NCBI GenBank assembly: GCA_027922465.2 | Contig: BQMF02000177.1 | Coordinates: 558,001-622,000, forward strand | Source of the DNA: Turritopsis dohrnii | Taxonomy: Eukaryota > Cnidaria > Hydrozoa > Anthoathecata > Oceaniidae | Direction: 5' to 3' | Length of the DNA: 64,000 bases | In this document: piece by piece, positions 1 through 13,519 of the stretch | How the letters are laid out: each line of letters starts with the position of its first letter | Numbering within the stretch: position 1 is the first letter of the stretch | Made by a program: the position numbers and the translations under genes | Notes under the pieces: generated by a model | What the model saw: the letters and a program-made list of their open reading frames with translations, nothing else | Told to the model about the DNA's origin: nothing | The model's database searches: none

Positions 1-813
1 ATTTCTTTGCAGTTGTGAGCATAAATATTCCCAGGATTATGCATGGCAGTATCGTGTCTTCAAGCTTATAAGTGAATAAGGATATTGAAAGTTGATTTAA
101 AGATCTGAAATGTCCCAATAACAAAGAAGCAATAAGAAGTAAAATGTCCTCCAGCATGATAAAGTCACCTATATACTTACAAAACTGTATGCTCATCAAG
201 AAAATTATTTTTGATGTTTATTCAATCTCGCAGCACATTGAATATTCCCACGCTCATAACGGTTAACAAATAATTAAAGTGGTGAATCGCCAGTTACTAA
301 GTGACTAGTTGACAGTTATTAAAAACACGAGTTAAGAACACTAAGTGGCGAATTGACAGTTACATGGATGCCTTTTTAAAAGTGTGAGCTCATATTTCAC
401 TTATGGGACACAGTAAATATGACTATTTTTTATGTGTTTCAGATCTTCCGAGTAAAAAGATGTTTATGAGGTGCAGTTTTGATAATGAACATGTAAAATG
501 CTTTATTTAGAATACCTACAGAAAATTTAATTAAAAGGGTGAGGACTACTTTTTTCCGTGTTGACTTGATAGTTTTTAATCACGGGGAACTACGGCATTG
601 TCTCCTAATATAGACTCGAAGTTATTTGGAAAGCATCTTTAAAACCTCTAAGATAATAACTGGTATTTTTAAGGTCTGCGTTATTGACGAAGGGGTGACT
701 ACAACACTGATGCACTTTCTGTTTGTCACTTTGTAAATTAATTTTTCAACAACATTTTTGAGAGGTCATTTTCAGTATTAAAACTCGTAAAAAATTTTTA
801 CACGGGATACTAG
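1..813 (+). mobile_element. Helitron unit, 3' part
   Basis: The stretch ends in a short inverted repeat (GTAAAAAATTTTTAC), then an ACACGGGATA-type spacer and CTAG at 810-813 followed by T. That is the 3' end expected of a Helitron. The region around 430-600 resembles the 988-bp Helitron units near 37 kb (shared pieces such as CTTCCGAGTAAAAAG and AATACCTA), but it is strongly diverged. The 5' end lies outside the window or is lost. No Rep/helicase coding is present, so this is a non-autonomous copy. Confidence 0.6.
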
Positions 814-2834
814 TACTGATTAATAATCAGAAATCATAGAAATACGAAAAGAGATAGAATAACATCAAACTTTAGCTCACCTTAGCTCTATTCAAATTTC
901 TATTCAATTTTCAAACAATGAGAATCCATGCGTGTTGCCTCGCCTCATTCTCTTTTATGCAATGTTTATTATTTTTTAACTACTCGCTAAAATTTGAAGT
1001 AAAAACCGAAAATTTTAAATCAAAAACGAGTATACTTAACAAGTTCATTTGTAAAATCAAACATGCTATCCTTATTAGGGCTTCTAAAAGCTACTTTACG
1101 ATTTTATGTTATAATGAAAAACATATTTTCGGTTTTTTATTTCACATACTCGGACGTTTCTTTCATTATTTTACGAACTAAAAGCGTTTTCAAGTTGTTT
1201 TCACTAAAGTTTATTCCAAAAGCTTGTGGACACTTTACTTTTTTAAACTTTTCTCAGCACCGATTTATGCTATATTCAAAAGTTATACACCGTTGGAAAG
1301 CTGAGAAAATGTGGGATATTCTACGCGAAAACGTTTTTCAAAATTTTCATAAATTGAAGAAGAAAATCGAAGAAGAAAAAAAGGTCGTTTTTTTCTAAGG
1401 GTGGTACAAGCTTGATTTTTACATAGTTGGAAAGAGGAATCCTTGGCGATTACGATTATGTAATTTTTGTTTCAAAAAATTATTTATTTCGAAAGATACA
1501 GGAGGGGAAAGTGACCCATGTAAACAAACCAAAAAAATGACTTTTTTGAAAAAAAATGGGGGTGCACAGCTGTATTATTTTAAGTTTGTAAAAACAATCT
1601 CCTATTGTGCAAAGGTTGAGTGAGAAGAAAGTTATGTTTCTGCCAAACCAGATTAAAAAAGATCATACTTTGGTCATTCATACTTTTACGGAAACCTTCC
1701 AGGAAAAAAAGTTGAAGTATTTTTCTCCAATTTTACGCAGTCAGAATATACATTTTATACATAAATATATTTTTAATGGCATTTATATATGTCAAGGCAA
1801 CTCTTTCAAGAATCTTTTGATATTTAGCAAAGCAGCGAAGTGGTGATATTATTCAATGCGGTGATGATTCTCTGTTTCATCAGAAAGCTGGCAGCTTGTC
1901 CGGAGAACATTGTCCTTAGTAAAAACAATTTATAACAACTTGTAAAATTGTTCATGTTCGTTCAAACAGAAATATCATAAGGAATTTCCACTTCAAAACA
2001 TACATGTTCATCACGAGAATCAAGCGTACTTTCTGATCACGAGAAAGCAATGAATACGAATATTATTCTCGTGAAATCATAAAACGCAAACTTATTTTTC
2101 GTTTTGCTATCATCTGAATAATTCTAATAATTTTGATAATTATGCAGAATTGATAAAAAGACATTACCTGAAGTCCCACATTTTGAAAAATTAACAATGG
2201 ATCTCGAGATCTGAATTACGACTTTTATTACGGGGAACAATAGACTTCCATATATAGCGCGAAATTTTAAATTTTTAAAATTCAACTTTGTATACGGCCA
2301 CCAGTAATTACAACACGGATGGTACAAAGGAAATTTCATTGATGTTATTCTATCTCTTTTCGTATTTCTATGCAGAAATTTATCAGAAATAATCAGTGAT
2401 TTTATTTGTAATTCTGATAAATTAATCAATAATAACTAGTAGATTCTGATTCTGCTTACGCATATCAAGAATTAAAAACAAAATGCAAAACGAATACGTT
2501 TTTTAAGAACACAAAGTGGTTTTCTAGAATGGAACACTTCAGCACAGACCCATCGGGTAAATTTGTTGCAAAGAAGTGTATTTCTATATAAATATCGCTT
2601 GCATCTAGAAGTAGCCTTAAATTTATTGCTAACATTGACGAATAGTATAAGTACTTTTCCATATGAATATGAATGTACACGTTATGAAAATGCTCTGTAT
2701 CGCAGTTATGTTATGACGTTTTTGTCCGCAGTGGCGGTGGAATTATTCACATCAAAAACATTCAGGGATGTTCCTTCGGTTTGGGTGCAGTACTCCAATT
2801 ATTTCTCGAAGTTGTTGCTAAAGATACAGATATC
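814..2834. other. No recognisable gene
   Basis: AT-rich sequence after the Helitron 3' end. Only short reading frames of low complexity are present, none with a recognisable motif or a convincing exon structure. I could not assign it to any repeat seen elsewhere in the window. Confidence 0.5.
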
Positions 2835-3090
2835 ATCGAACAAAAATTTTGATGACGTAATAGAGGCCTGCCCCCAAAAAGTTTGCCGGAAATTTTTGTC
2901 ATCCCATGGCCAATGTCGCAGACCCCAAAAAACGTCAGTTATCCCTATGAGTTACCGGGAGAAGTTTCCCTAAACTTCGCAGTCGATTGGTGTCTTAATG
3001 CAATGGTTTCACACTGACGTCGCATCAAAGAAAATGGAATAATTACTCTCACAACTCAATCTATCATTTTGCGTGACAAATAGACCACCT
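2835..3090 (-). mobile_element. Helitron internal fragment, reverse orientation
   Basis: Read on the minus strand it carries the module GGGATAACTGACGTTTTTTG followed by a ...TCTGCGACA...TTACGTCATCAAAAT... series. The same module occurs at about 4800-5000, 9690-9900 and 10110-10340 (plus) and 25500-25850 (minus). It is therefore a fragment of the internal part of this Helitron family. No termini are visible. Confidence 0.55.
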
Positions 3091-3092
3091 AA

Positions 3093-3144
3093 CAAACAAA
3101 ACAAATAAACAAACAAACAAACAAACAAACAAACAGACAGACAG
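3093..3144. repeat. (AAAC)n microsatellite
   Basis: A run of AAAC repeats passing into ACAG repeats. It lies just before the 5' end of a Helitron unit at 3160. Confidence 0.85.
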
Positions 3145-3159
3145 CTAATCGGCTATTAA

Positions 3160-5117
3160 TCTACTTATACTAATCCGCAATCGTGTGCAACACATTTAAC
3201 TTGGTAAGTGTGAAAAAAGACTGGGGACGAAATGTTTCTATGGAAAATTCAATACGGCATCTTTAGAAAGTGAGTAACTGAGTGTACTGTGTGCACATCC
3301 ACGATTAGTATATGCTCCTCCGTTTGGTTCTTTTTTGGTTTCGCACTGAAAATCTGCCGAAAAACGTCAATGGAGAAGCGCAAGCAATGCAATGTTTTTA
3401 GTTCGAAATTGGTTAACGATCTATTTTTGTAGCAGTAAAAACAAAAACAAAAAACTTCACGAACACGAAGATAGTTTTTTTTAAAACGAAGATCTTTAAT
3501 TTTATTGTTTTATTCGTTTTCCGGAGAAAGATCGTATCGTAAAGATTGAATTAGCAAGTGTAAGTAAATTCACGGAAGAACTGAATCAAAAATCTAAGTT
3601 TTGAGACTGTTTTCGTCTTTTTCCATAATTCATTTTTGACTGTTTGGTAGGCTGGAACTATACTCATGATAATTTAATAACTTTTTCTATGTTTGCTTTC
3701 CGATTTGGATAAGAAATCAAGTTTGTGTTTTGTTTTATTTTGCTTTCCTTTTTTGTTTGTGTGTATGTGTAGCATTTTGTTTATTATGATATGGTATTCA
3801 TTGCTCATGGAAATCTTCTTTTTTATATATATATAGTTTAAAATAATTACGAAAGAATTTAACAAGTCTAAATGCTTGAGTGTTTTGGTAAATAACAGAC
3901 TATTAAAATAACGAATGGTATCGAATCTTAGTGGATAAAGAAGCAACATTAGCAGGTATAATTCCGCATATCATTTACATGGCGTTTTTATTCTTCTTCA
4001 TAACATATCTTTTATTTCTTTTTTGACTGTTTGGTAGGCTGAAGCTAAACTCATGATCTTTTAATAAATATTCCCTGTTCCTACTCATATGTTTGCTTCA
4101 AGTTTGCGTTCGTTCATTTAGTTTGCTTTTGTTTGTGTGTATATGTAGCTAAATATGTTTTTATGAGAGGTTTATTATTAATAGAAATCTTCTTTTTTAG
4201 GTAAAATTAATTATGAAAGAATAGATAAATTCAACATTGTAATATGAAGGGTGTTTGGTAAAGAACTGACTAATGAAATAACGAATGCTATCGAATCTTA
4301 TTGGAGTAAAGAAGCAACGTTAGCAGGTAAATTCCGTTTATCATTCATATTTCCTGTGGCGTTTTTATTTTTCACTACATGCCAAGGCAGCTTTGTTTAC
4401 CACCCATTATCATTAAAGACTGTAAGAACAAAATTCCCACCTATTGCCCTTTGCTATGCGCCATCTTAACCAACAAATACAGCAGCCACTTCATCCATCG
4501 TGACATGAGGGTTTTTTGTGTCTGTGTCAAAATCTACATTTTATTTTTCGTAATCACCTCTTTCTCTTTTCACGATGAACTGAAATCTTACGACATTTTA
4601 AAAATGACGTTAGATTAAAAAATAGTGCCGCCTTACGTCAAATATGTAGGAAAAACCGTTTAAAAAAAGTTAAATATTTCACTCACTGAATTAGAAGTGG
4701 TATGCACAGCGCCGATTTTGATAACTTTTTATTTCTATAAATGTTCGACACGGGTGTGAGCGATGCGTCGTTTTGAGAAATGCAACAGTAAAAAGGTTTT
4801 TACACGGGATAACTGACGTTTTGTAGGGTCAGTGACACGGGTGATGGTGTGACGCAACATTTGGGCCTAAATTTTATTTGGTACTGCGGCTATGACGTCA
4901 TCAAAATCTTTGAACGACGATATCTCTGCAACGGTTGGTCGTAGCGAAACGATCCCATACATTTTTTTATCAGTTTTTCGAGCTTTACAACATGGGTACA
5001 CTTTCCAGCCCCGATTGTGTTATCAAAATTTTCGTCACGGGGTTCGCACACGGGAACGCGGGATTCTTGGACATCCGTTTCGAAAATAAAGCCGTAAAAA
5101 ATTTTTACGCGAGATAC
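3160..5117 (+). mobile_element. Helitron unit, fused to the next unit
   Basis: It starts A|TCTACTTATACTAATCCGC, the same 5' end as the unit at 34054. It ends in a GTAAAAAATTTTTACGCGAG hairpin that runs straight into ACTAATTCGC, the 5' region of the following unit, without the expected CTAG|TC join. The join falls on the ATACTA shared by both ends, which suggests recombination on that microhomology. A decayed copy of the recurrent 82-residue reading frame lies near 3304-3440. Confidence 0.65.
3630..4335 (+). repeat. Diverged tandem duplication of about 390-bp spacing
   Basis: Segments near 3630-3968 and 4020-4335 share many blocks in the same order: GACTGTTTGGTAGGCTG, CTCATGAT, GAAATCTTCTTTTTTA, and TATCGAATCTTA...AAGAAGCAAC.TTAGCAGGTA. 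The duplication lies inside the Helitron unit, so the unit has grown by internal duplication. Confidence 0.7.
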
Positions 5118-7280
5118 TAATTCGCAATTGTGCATCCCACTTTTATTTTAGAGAGTGACATATTTGTTTTTTTTGCATGGTCAAAACCTTCTTATTTTTT
5201 CCCTTTTCGTCGTAAAGCCACGAAGAGGCGAGAACACTTTTTTTGATTTTCCGCGATTAGTATATGCTCCTCCGTTTTGTTATTTTTGGCTTGCGCAGTG
5301 AAAATCAGCCGAAAAACGTCTTTGGAGGAGTGCGAGCAATGCAATGTTAATCGTTCGAAATTTGTCAACGATCATTTCGTGAGCAAGAAACTTCGCGAAG
5401 AAGACGTGTTTCTTTTTGTATACGAATATTTTGATTTAAATTTGATTGTTTTAGGCAGCAAATCGACGAAAGAACTGATGAAGAAACACAGGTTTGTATG
5501 CACGAAGGTATTGTTATTATTATAAAACGTTTTATTATCGTTTGTTTACAATGAAAAATCATATTTAGATATACAGAAGAAGCGCAGTGAAGTTTTTAAA
5601 AATTAGCTGCAGAAAGATCGAACGAACAAAAGGTATTATTATAAAACTTTTATTTTTGATTAATAAAAGAACAAGTTAGAAACATGTATTTGTATTTAAA
5701 TGTAAAATGTTTGTTTACGTTTTAGTTATCAAATATCGCTATACAGAAGAAAGTGTAGTGAAGAAATGCAGAACAAAATGATGTTTATTTACACAGTAAG
5801 GAATGGTTTTAATTTAGTTTTGAAAGATTAAATACTATAGCTTTGAATGGATATCTTATTTTATGAGTTCTTTCGTTTAGTTTATATGCTACTGGATGAA
5901 AAACGAAGACGAGAGTAATTTGTTTTGGTAACGCGCGCTATTATTATTTTTATAGTCAGCAAAGAAGATTTGATTTGATTTATTTATTTACAGATCAATT
6001 AAAAATGGTCCCACAGCTATGACTGTTTTCCTTTCTCATGGCTGTGGAAGTAGGGAACGTGTTACGCTGTCAAATTGTATCTATTGACGATGTTTGATGC
6101 TTTGTCTGCATGCCTTTCTGCCAGCCATTTATGCCTTTTGTTTTGGTTTGCTTAAATATGGTTGCAGTAGTAGTAAGTATTGTAGCTGTTCTTTACTGAA
6201 ATCTTTTAGGTCAGAAAAGAAAAAGTGTAGCTATTTATAAACGAAATTATAAATGTATAAATGAAACACATGGTATGTTGAGAAGGTTATTTAAGAAAGA
6301 AGCATTGCTGGGTTATATTTTTCTTCAGTTTATATTTATGGCATTCATTATTTTGTGTTATGTTAATTGCTACATACATACTTGCTAGGTATATAAGTTT
6401 AGCATTATGTTTTTATTTGTTGCTTTTAATATCTTCTGGGTATTCAATTATGGTTTTGGTCAAAGTAGGGCATTTTGTTGTTTCAATTATTTTTACTAAT
6501 TTGATGTTTGGTTGTGTATGCCAGGTAAAAGTCTTTATTCTGTTCAGCTCCAGTGTTGAGTTAAGCCGTATTGACTCACAGTATCGGTCGACTTTATAGA
6601 CCAAATTTTGTTTTTAATTGTTATCTTTAGGATAAATGCGTACTTGAATTTTCTTTCTTTTTGTTTTTTTCTTTACTTCAATATTGTTATAGCATGATTA
6701 GGTTTTCGGTATTACAATCCAAGTACTAATTTTTTAGGTAATAATAAAAAAAGCATAAAGAAATGGAACTCATGGTTTTAATCATGAAGTTGATGGTTTT
6801 GGGAAGAACAGACTATATCATTTCAAAAATTCATTAATGGTTGCAGTCCAGTAGTAACTTTGGAACAGAAGAAAAAGTTGGAAGGTATCAATTTGTTTTG
6901 AATTAACATTTTGCTATGTTTGGTTTTGTATGTCTGGGTAAACAGTTCTGTGTTATATATAGCACTTTTTTTTATGAACGTTTCTTCTCTTCTGCGTATG
7001 AATATATATTCTGAGCCATGTTGCTATTTGTTTCTGTTTTAAATTTTCTGAATGTAAGAAATTAATTAAAAAATTAATGCTTGAAAAGAAACTTTTGCAA
7101 GAGTTAAATTATGCGACACAACGCATACTGAACATGGGTGGCGAGCGACGCCACCTGGGATGTTTTTGAGTTGCGATTTATCATTTATTTTTTTGTCATG
7201 GGTACGTACACGGGAATGGTGGATTTGACCTAATGTTTTCGAAGTTAAGTTCGGTAAAAAGTTTTTACCCGGGATACTAG
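5118..7280 (+). mobile_element. Helitron unit (about 2.16 kb)
   Basis: The 5' end is fused to the preceding unit. The 3' end is a clean GTAAAAAGTTTTTAC hairpin, CCGGGATA, then CTAG at 7277-7280. The next unit begins immediately with TCTTATTATACTAATTCG. The internal sequence has many intron-like pieces and no Rep or helicase reading frame, so it is non-autonomous. It shares about 650 bp with the unit at 49577-50893. Confidence 0.75.
5277..5525 (+). CDS. Recurrent 82-residue reading frame in Helitrons (unknown)
   Basis: I do not recognise this frame. It has a near-identical intact counterpart at 34212-34460 and another at 47111-47359, and decayed relatives near 3304 and 49745. It is rich in Lys/Glu in the middle (RSKFVNDHFVSKK). 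It runs into ACGAAG|GTATTG, a good splice-donor look-alike, so the last few residues (VLLLL) may be intron. It could be the first exon of a gene fragment captured by the Helitron, or a fortuitous frame carried along by recent copying. Conservation between young copies alone does not show selection. Confidence 0.25.
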   Translation: MLFLACAVKISRKTSLEECEQCNVNRSKFVNDHFVSKKLREEDVFLFVYEYFDLNLIVLGSKSTKELMKKHRFVCTKVLLLL

Positions 7281-9441
7281 TCTTATTATACTAATTCGCG
7301 ATTGTGTGTCACACTTTTATTTTAGAGAGTGATATATTTACTTTTTTTTTCACGGTCAAAACCTTCTTATTTTTTTCCTTTTCGTCGTAAAACCACGCAG
7401 AGGCGACAGACACTTTTTTTAATGTTACATAACCTAAGTGTGACGTTTAAATTTTTAAAGCAATCAAAACGGAAGAAATTCTTTTTTCGGCATTTTGATT
7501 GGTTGACTATTTCCAAAAAATTAGTTCGTTAATAACCGATTTTCATTATCGCAGTTGTTTTCACGAAGAAACACAGGTTTGTATACATACGAAGGTATTG
7601 TTATTATGAAACTGTTTATTGTTAAACCTTACTGTAATTGTATTTTAGATTAATAAAAGAACATGCGTAGGTGAGGCTTTTTCATAGGAAAACCAAACGA
7701 AGAACGAGATGAAGAAAGTCTATTTTTATTTTACGAGCTGTTTAAGTATTTCTTTTTATAGTTATCAAATAGTTTATGGGAATGCAGCAGTAGAGTAGTG
7801 TAGATGAAGTTGAAGTTGTTTAAAAATGGCTGCAGAAAGGATGCTGTTTATTTGCATTGGTGAAGAAAATGGTTATACTTCTTTTTTCGGAGAGAAATTG
7901 TTTGGAAAAGATATAAAGTAATATACGTAAGTACATGAGTCAAACGAATTTAGTAAATACAGCGTTAAAAGAGAGTAAAAACAGAGTCAAAACGATCAAA
8001 TCATTAAGATGCATGTCCCTCGAGCAGTTAATGATTTGTTTTGGTAACGAAGTTGCTGTTCCTTATTTTATTTAATTCAAAATGGCTCCACAGTTATGAA
8101 GTGAAGTTAAGAAGAAAGCATTTTTATGACTTTCACTGTATAAAAATGGTATTGGAATTTCAGTAGAAAGCAAAGAGAAAGTGTATCTTTACAATAGGAA
8201 AGTATGCTGGAAAGTTAATCGAGTGTTATTAATTTGTTTACAGGTATGAAATACAGAAAGTAAAAGAGTTTAGAAGTGTTTGATAATGGCTACAGAACAT
8301 GATCAATATTGTTTACTATCATGATGATGTGAATTGGTATTGAAAGGTAAAGTTAAAATAGTATCTGTTTAGTTAAACACTGTTAGTATTAGTGGATAAA
8401 TAAAGGATAAGAGGGATGTTTACTGTTGTGTTTTGAATTTTCCAGCAGAGAGGAGCTTTGAACTGGAAATAAAAAATGGCTCCACGAATGTTTTCATATG
8501 TTAAAAATTTTTCAGCTATACTAATTCTGTCATCACGTTTGTGTTTTTAATTATTATTTTTAAGGTTAATACATTTTCAAAGTTTCTTTTACTTTGTTTT
8601 GTTTTTCTTTAGATTTCGTCATAGCATGATTAGGTTTTTTGTATATGTTTTTTTAATGTTTTGATCTGTTAAAATAGAAATGAAGCACATGATGGGTTAT
8701 AATGTCGAGAGGGTTACTTAAGATTTACTTACTTAATGACTGTGCAATGAAACTATCTTACAAAAAATAAGTGTTGCTGGCTGTATTTTTCTTAAGTTTA
8801 TATTTTATCGCGTTTATGCATATTTTGTGTTATGGTAATCGTTTACGTACTATGCCTAGGTATATAACTTTGAATTTATGATTTTATTTGTGACTTTTTA
8901 TCTTTTGTGTAAATTTTTCTTCTTAGTTATTGTTTTTAGGATTAATAATACGTACTTGAATTTCCTTTTTTTTTTTTGTTCCTTTTTTTTTTTCGGTATT
9001 ACAATTGAAACATTATTCTTTTAGGCAATAATAAAAAAAGCATAAAGAAATGAAACTCATGGTTTTAATCATGATGTTGATGGTTTTGGGAAGAACTAAC
9101 TATATCATTTCAAAAATTCATTAATGGTTGCAGTCCAGAAGTAACTTTTGAACAAAAGAAAAAGTTGGAAGGTATCATTTTTGTAATGTTATTCAATGTT
9201 TGGTTTTGTATGTCTTAGTAAACGGTTCTGTGTTATATATTGCATATTTTTACATTAAAGTTACTTCTCTTCTGCGTATGAATATATATTCTGAGCCATG
9301 TTGCTATTTGTTTCTGTTTTAAATTTTCTGAATGTAAGAAATGAATTAAAAAATGAATGCCTGAAAAGAAACTTTTACCTGAGTTAAATCCTGCGACACA
9401 ACGCATACTGAACATGGGTGGCGAGCGACGCCGCCTGGGCG
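7281..9441 (+). mobile_element. Helitron unit, 3' end lost
   Basis: It begins TCTTATTATACTAATTCGCG directly after the CTAG of the previous unit. It is nearly identical to 34780-36560 over most of its length. It stops at GACGCCGCCTGGG, about 150 bp short of the hairpin/CTAG end seen in its sister copies. The next unit starts at 9442. Confidence 0.7.
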
Positions 9442-10407
9442 TCTACTCATACTAATTCGCAATCCTGTGTAACACATTTAATTTAGAGAATGTTTCGTTT
9501 TTGTTTTTTTAATCGTCAAAATCTTCTTAATCGTGGTCATATAGCGGCAGATCACACAAGACACAATCATGATTAGTATAATAGCACGTGTCATTTGACG
9601 TAAGATGTTTTTATGATCACGGGAAATATCATTGCATTGCATCCCCAATCGAACGCGACGTTTTTGGGGAAATATCACGAGAACCAATAGGGATAACTGA
9701 CGTTTTTAGGGTCCGCGATACGGGTGATGGGGTGACGCACCATTTGGGTCAAAATTTTATTTGTTTCTGCGGATATGACGTCATTAAAATCTTTGATCGA
9801 CGATATCTCTGCAACGGTTGGTCGTAGCGAAACGATCCCATACATTTTTTTGATCAGTTTTTCAAGCTCTACAACATGGATACATTTTTTTAGTCCCGAT
9901 TCCGTAATTGAAATTTTTGTCACGGGGTTGTGTTTTTTTTGTTTTTCACGGTCAAAATATTCTTAATCGTGGTCATTTTTTCGTTAGACCATTGATAATT
10001 GACGATTACTATAATAGCACGCGGTGTGACGTCAGTTTTCGTGCCCCCATATCACGGGGGAGCATTGCAATTGAACGCGACGTCTTTGGGAAAATATCTC
10101 CAGACCCAATAGGGATAACTGACGTTTTTTAGAGTTCGCGACACAGTTGATGGGGTGACGCAACATTTGGGCCTAATTTTTTTGGTACTGCGAATATGAC
10201 CTCATTATAATCTTTGATTGACTGACGATATCTCTGCAACGGTTGGTCGTACCGAAACGATCAAATACATTTTTTTTGATCAGTTTTTGGAGCTCTACAA
10301 CATCAGTACACTTTCCAGTCCCGATTTCTTGAATGAAATTTTCGTCACGGGGTTCGCACATCCTTTTCGAAATTAAAGTCGTAAAAAACTTTTACGCGAG
10401 TTACTAG
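9442..10407 (+). mobile_element. Helitron unit (966 bp)
   Basis: It starts TCTACTCATACTAATTCGC and ends in a GTAAAAAACTTTTAC hairpin, GCGAGTTA, then CTAG at 10404-10407, directly followed by TCTATATATACTAATTCGC of the next unit. Internally it carries two copies of the GGGATAACTGACG module (about 9690 and 10110), so it is itself internally duplicated. Confidence 0.75.
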
Positions 10408-12447
10408 TCTATATATACTAATTCGCAATTGTGCATACCATCTTTATTTTAGAGAGTGATATATTTAGTTTTATTTTAATGGTAAATTCCTTTTTATTTC
10501 TTTCCCAATTCTTCGTAACCCACGTAGAGGCGAGAGACACTTTAAACGATTATTATATGGGGAAACCCCGCCGCTGATCGTTTTCATTGGCTAATGAACG
10601 ACAATTCTTAAAATCTGCTGTTTTCATTGGTTGGCAAAAATTCGATGGTTTAATAACGGTTTTAATTATCGGTTGTTATTTTATGACGAAGAAACAGCTT
10701 TGTATTTATACGAAGGTATTATTATTACAAAACTGTCTATTTTAAATCTGTTATTTTATTTGTATTTTGTCTTGTATTTTTAGATTTCGCTAAGCGAAAG
10801 AAATTGGTTTCGGCGGCGTTCTATCTATCTAATCTATGTACGGCGAAAGTTTTTTAGGACCGCACTTTCTAATTTAAACTTCTTTTATTTCTATTTCTTA
10901 TTTTCTCGCTGTTATGGCCATGGTGAGCGAATGTTTTTGATGGCTGAACTTACTAACTTAAAGTTCATTTATTTCTATTTCTTTTTTTTCCTTGTTCTCA
11001 TGGCCATGACATGTTTTGGTATACTTCGTGAGCTATAAAGTGTATTTACCACTACTCACAAAAAAAGGATCTTTCCCTAAAAGAAAAACAAAAAGAAGGG
11101 TTTCAGTTACTTTTTTGATTCGAAGTATCACTGTGAAATGTAAATTAAGTAAGTTTAGTTACGCTTTTGATGTTGATAATATGCTTCGAAGAAAGATCAA
11201 TTGCAATAAAGAAGAAGCTTTAGTTTAGTAGAAGCAGTTTCAATTTTTAACTTTACTTCAAACCGTCTAACAAACTATTTGTTTGTTATTTGATTTGTTT
11301 ATTTCGTTTGAGCATTTCGGATAAACTTTCGTTTTTTAAAATTTTTTGGAAGAAGACGTTTTTTTCTCTATTGGCTCACATTTTTCTTATAGAAATCATT
11401 TTTTACAAAAAATTCATGGTTACAGCTCATACAAGTACGAAAACACGTAGGGTTATGGAGACCCAATGAACCCTCGAGTATGTATTTAGAATGGACGTTA
11501 TTTATAGGGGCGCTATTTTTAAAAACATAAGCGAAATCTTTCGACCCTCCGGTCGTCTTGTATTGTATTGTAAAGAGCATGTAGTGCATGCGTAAGTGAG
11601 TTTTAAACAAAAGTAAGACTTGGAAGTTTGTTTACAATGTAAAATATGATAGTGAAATAGTTTTCAATTCAGTGGAAAACCAAGAGGGGAAAACGAAGAA
11701 CGAGTGGAATAGAACCTGTGCTGGAAATACAGGAGATTTTAACCTATGTTTTTTTAATAGTTATCAAGTGTTGCTTTACAGATGAAAGTGCTACAGTGAA
11801 GTTGTTTAAAAATGGCTGCAGAATGGACGATGTTTATTTACATTACTAAATTTGTTGTTCCTTCCATTTTATTCACAACGTAAGTTTGGTGAGTTTATTT
11901 ACGTATATACTTAAAATGGACAAAAGGCTTATTATTAACGGAAGACTTACATTACATTCAACATAAAAACAGTTCTGGCAAATGAAGTCTCATTTATGTT
12001 TTTCAGTGCAACAGTGGCAAAAAAAGTATATTTAGTACATATTTTCAGTAGAAAATATTGGCATTTGTACAGTAGAAACTTGCTGGAAAGTAAAGTTGCA
12101 GAGGTATTGACAGTGTCTACAGTACAAAATCTACTGCATAATACAGAAAGTTTTCAGGTATTACTTCGCATATGCATAAATGAATTTTTGCCAAACTAAG
12201 AAAGCAGTTTTATGTATATTAGTTTATAACATGGTAGCGAAAGTGTTTCATAAATATATTTGTTCGTGCTGGAAAGTAAATAAAGTATTGGCAATTAGTT
12301 TACAGGTATGAATATTTTATGAATATTTAGAGTTTAGAAGTGTTTGAAAATGGCTGCAGCAGATGATCAATGCTGTTTTCTAACATGATGATGTGAATTG
12401 GTAGTGAAAGGCATCCCATTTTGTTTGAAGTTAAACTAACGTTAGTA

Positions 12448-13191
12448 TACCGAGTCAAAAAAGTATCGGCGTTTCGCAAAAAATGTCTTTTGATTTAAGG
12501 ACTATGAAACATAGTTGGCTGGTGTAGAAAAGATAGTGGCTCATTAAAAAAAAGTTATGGTCAAAAAACTTGAAGCGGTCCTTGTAATAATCTTTGAAAA
12601 ATGAACAAAAAAGCCAAGCAAAATGTCTCAAAACAAGATTTATTTTTTTATTTCAAATCAGAAGAGAACATACACAATTAAATGTGCTTAACTTGTTTTG
12701 TTTATTCACAATAATTAAGTTAAGTAAAAAGTTCGACTTTTTTCAACATTTTCTTAAAACTTTATTCTGTGAAACTTTTTATGAAGACTGTCTTGTATAA
12801 ATTATTGAGAAATGCCGTAACTCCATACAACAGAGAGTTTGGGTTTGCGCCCAGTTTGCTAGGGTAAATATTTATAAAGAGGTTATTAGACAAATTGTGT
12901 TTTTTCTTTAAATCTCCATTGCCTTTTCATTAACATTATCGAATTTAATCAAAGAAACTTGCAGGAATATTTTGTTCGGCTTTTTTGTCCATTTTTCAAA
13001 GATTTTTACAGGGAATACTTCCAGTTTTTGTCTAAAATTTTCTTTCTCTTCAACCAAATTAGAAAGGTGATACACCAGAATATAAGTAATGGATTCCTCT
13101 AATCAGAAATAAAAGTAACTATCTTTCATAGTTATTCAATCGAAAGACATTTTTTGTGAAACACCGGTACTTTTTTTGGACTCACCCGGTG
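12448..13191. mobile_element. Tc1/mariner-type MITE with long inverted repeats
   Basis: Imperfect inverted repeats of about 190 bp frame a 744-bp element. The right end read inward begins CACCGGGTGAGTCC; the left end is the same with a 4-bp gap (TACCGAGTC). Matching inner blocks include AATCTTTGAAAAATG.ACAA. TA flanks both sides (12446-47 and 13192-93). The interrupted Helitron reads through TA when the element is removed, which supports a TA target duplication. No transposase is encoded. Confidence 0.8.
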
Positions 13192-13519
13192 TATCTATTT
13201 AGTTAGAACACAGTTAGCATGTTGGATAATAAAGAATAAAGGTTTGTTTACTGTTGTGATTTGAATTAGCCAGAAATTAAAAATGTGAATGTTTTCATTT
13301 GTTATAAACTCTTCAGCTATACACATTCTGTAATTACGTTTGTGTTCGCTTTTCTTACGATATCGTCAAAGTATGTTTATGTTTTTGTATGTTTTTTGAA
13401 TGTTTTCATATGTTAAAAAATCTTTAGCTATACACTATCTGTTATTTAGTTTGTGTCTTCAATTATTGGTTTTTTATATGTTCTCAAAGTTCCTTTTAGT
13501 TTTTTTTTTTTCAATATTG

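Noticed and set aside
4800..4820. A Helitron end at the GTTTTTACACGGGATAAC motif
   Set aside because: No CTAG follows; it runs into the GATAACTGACG internal module.
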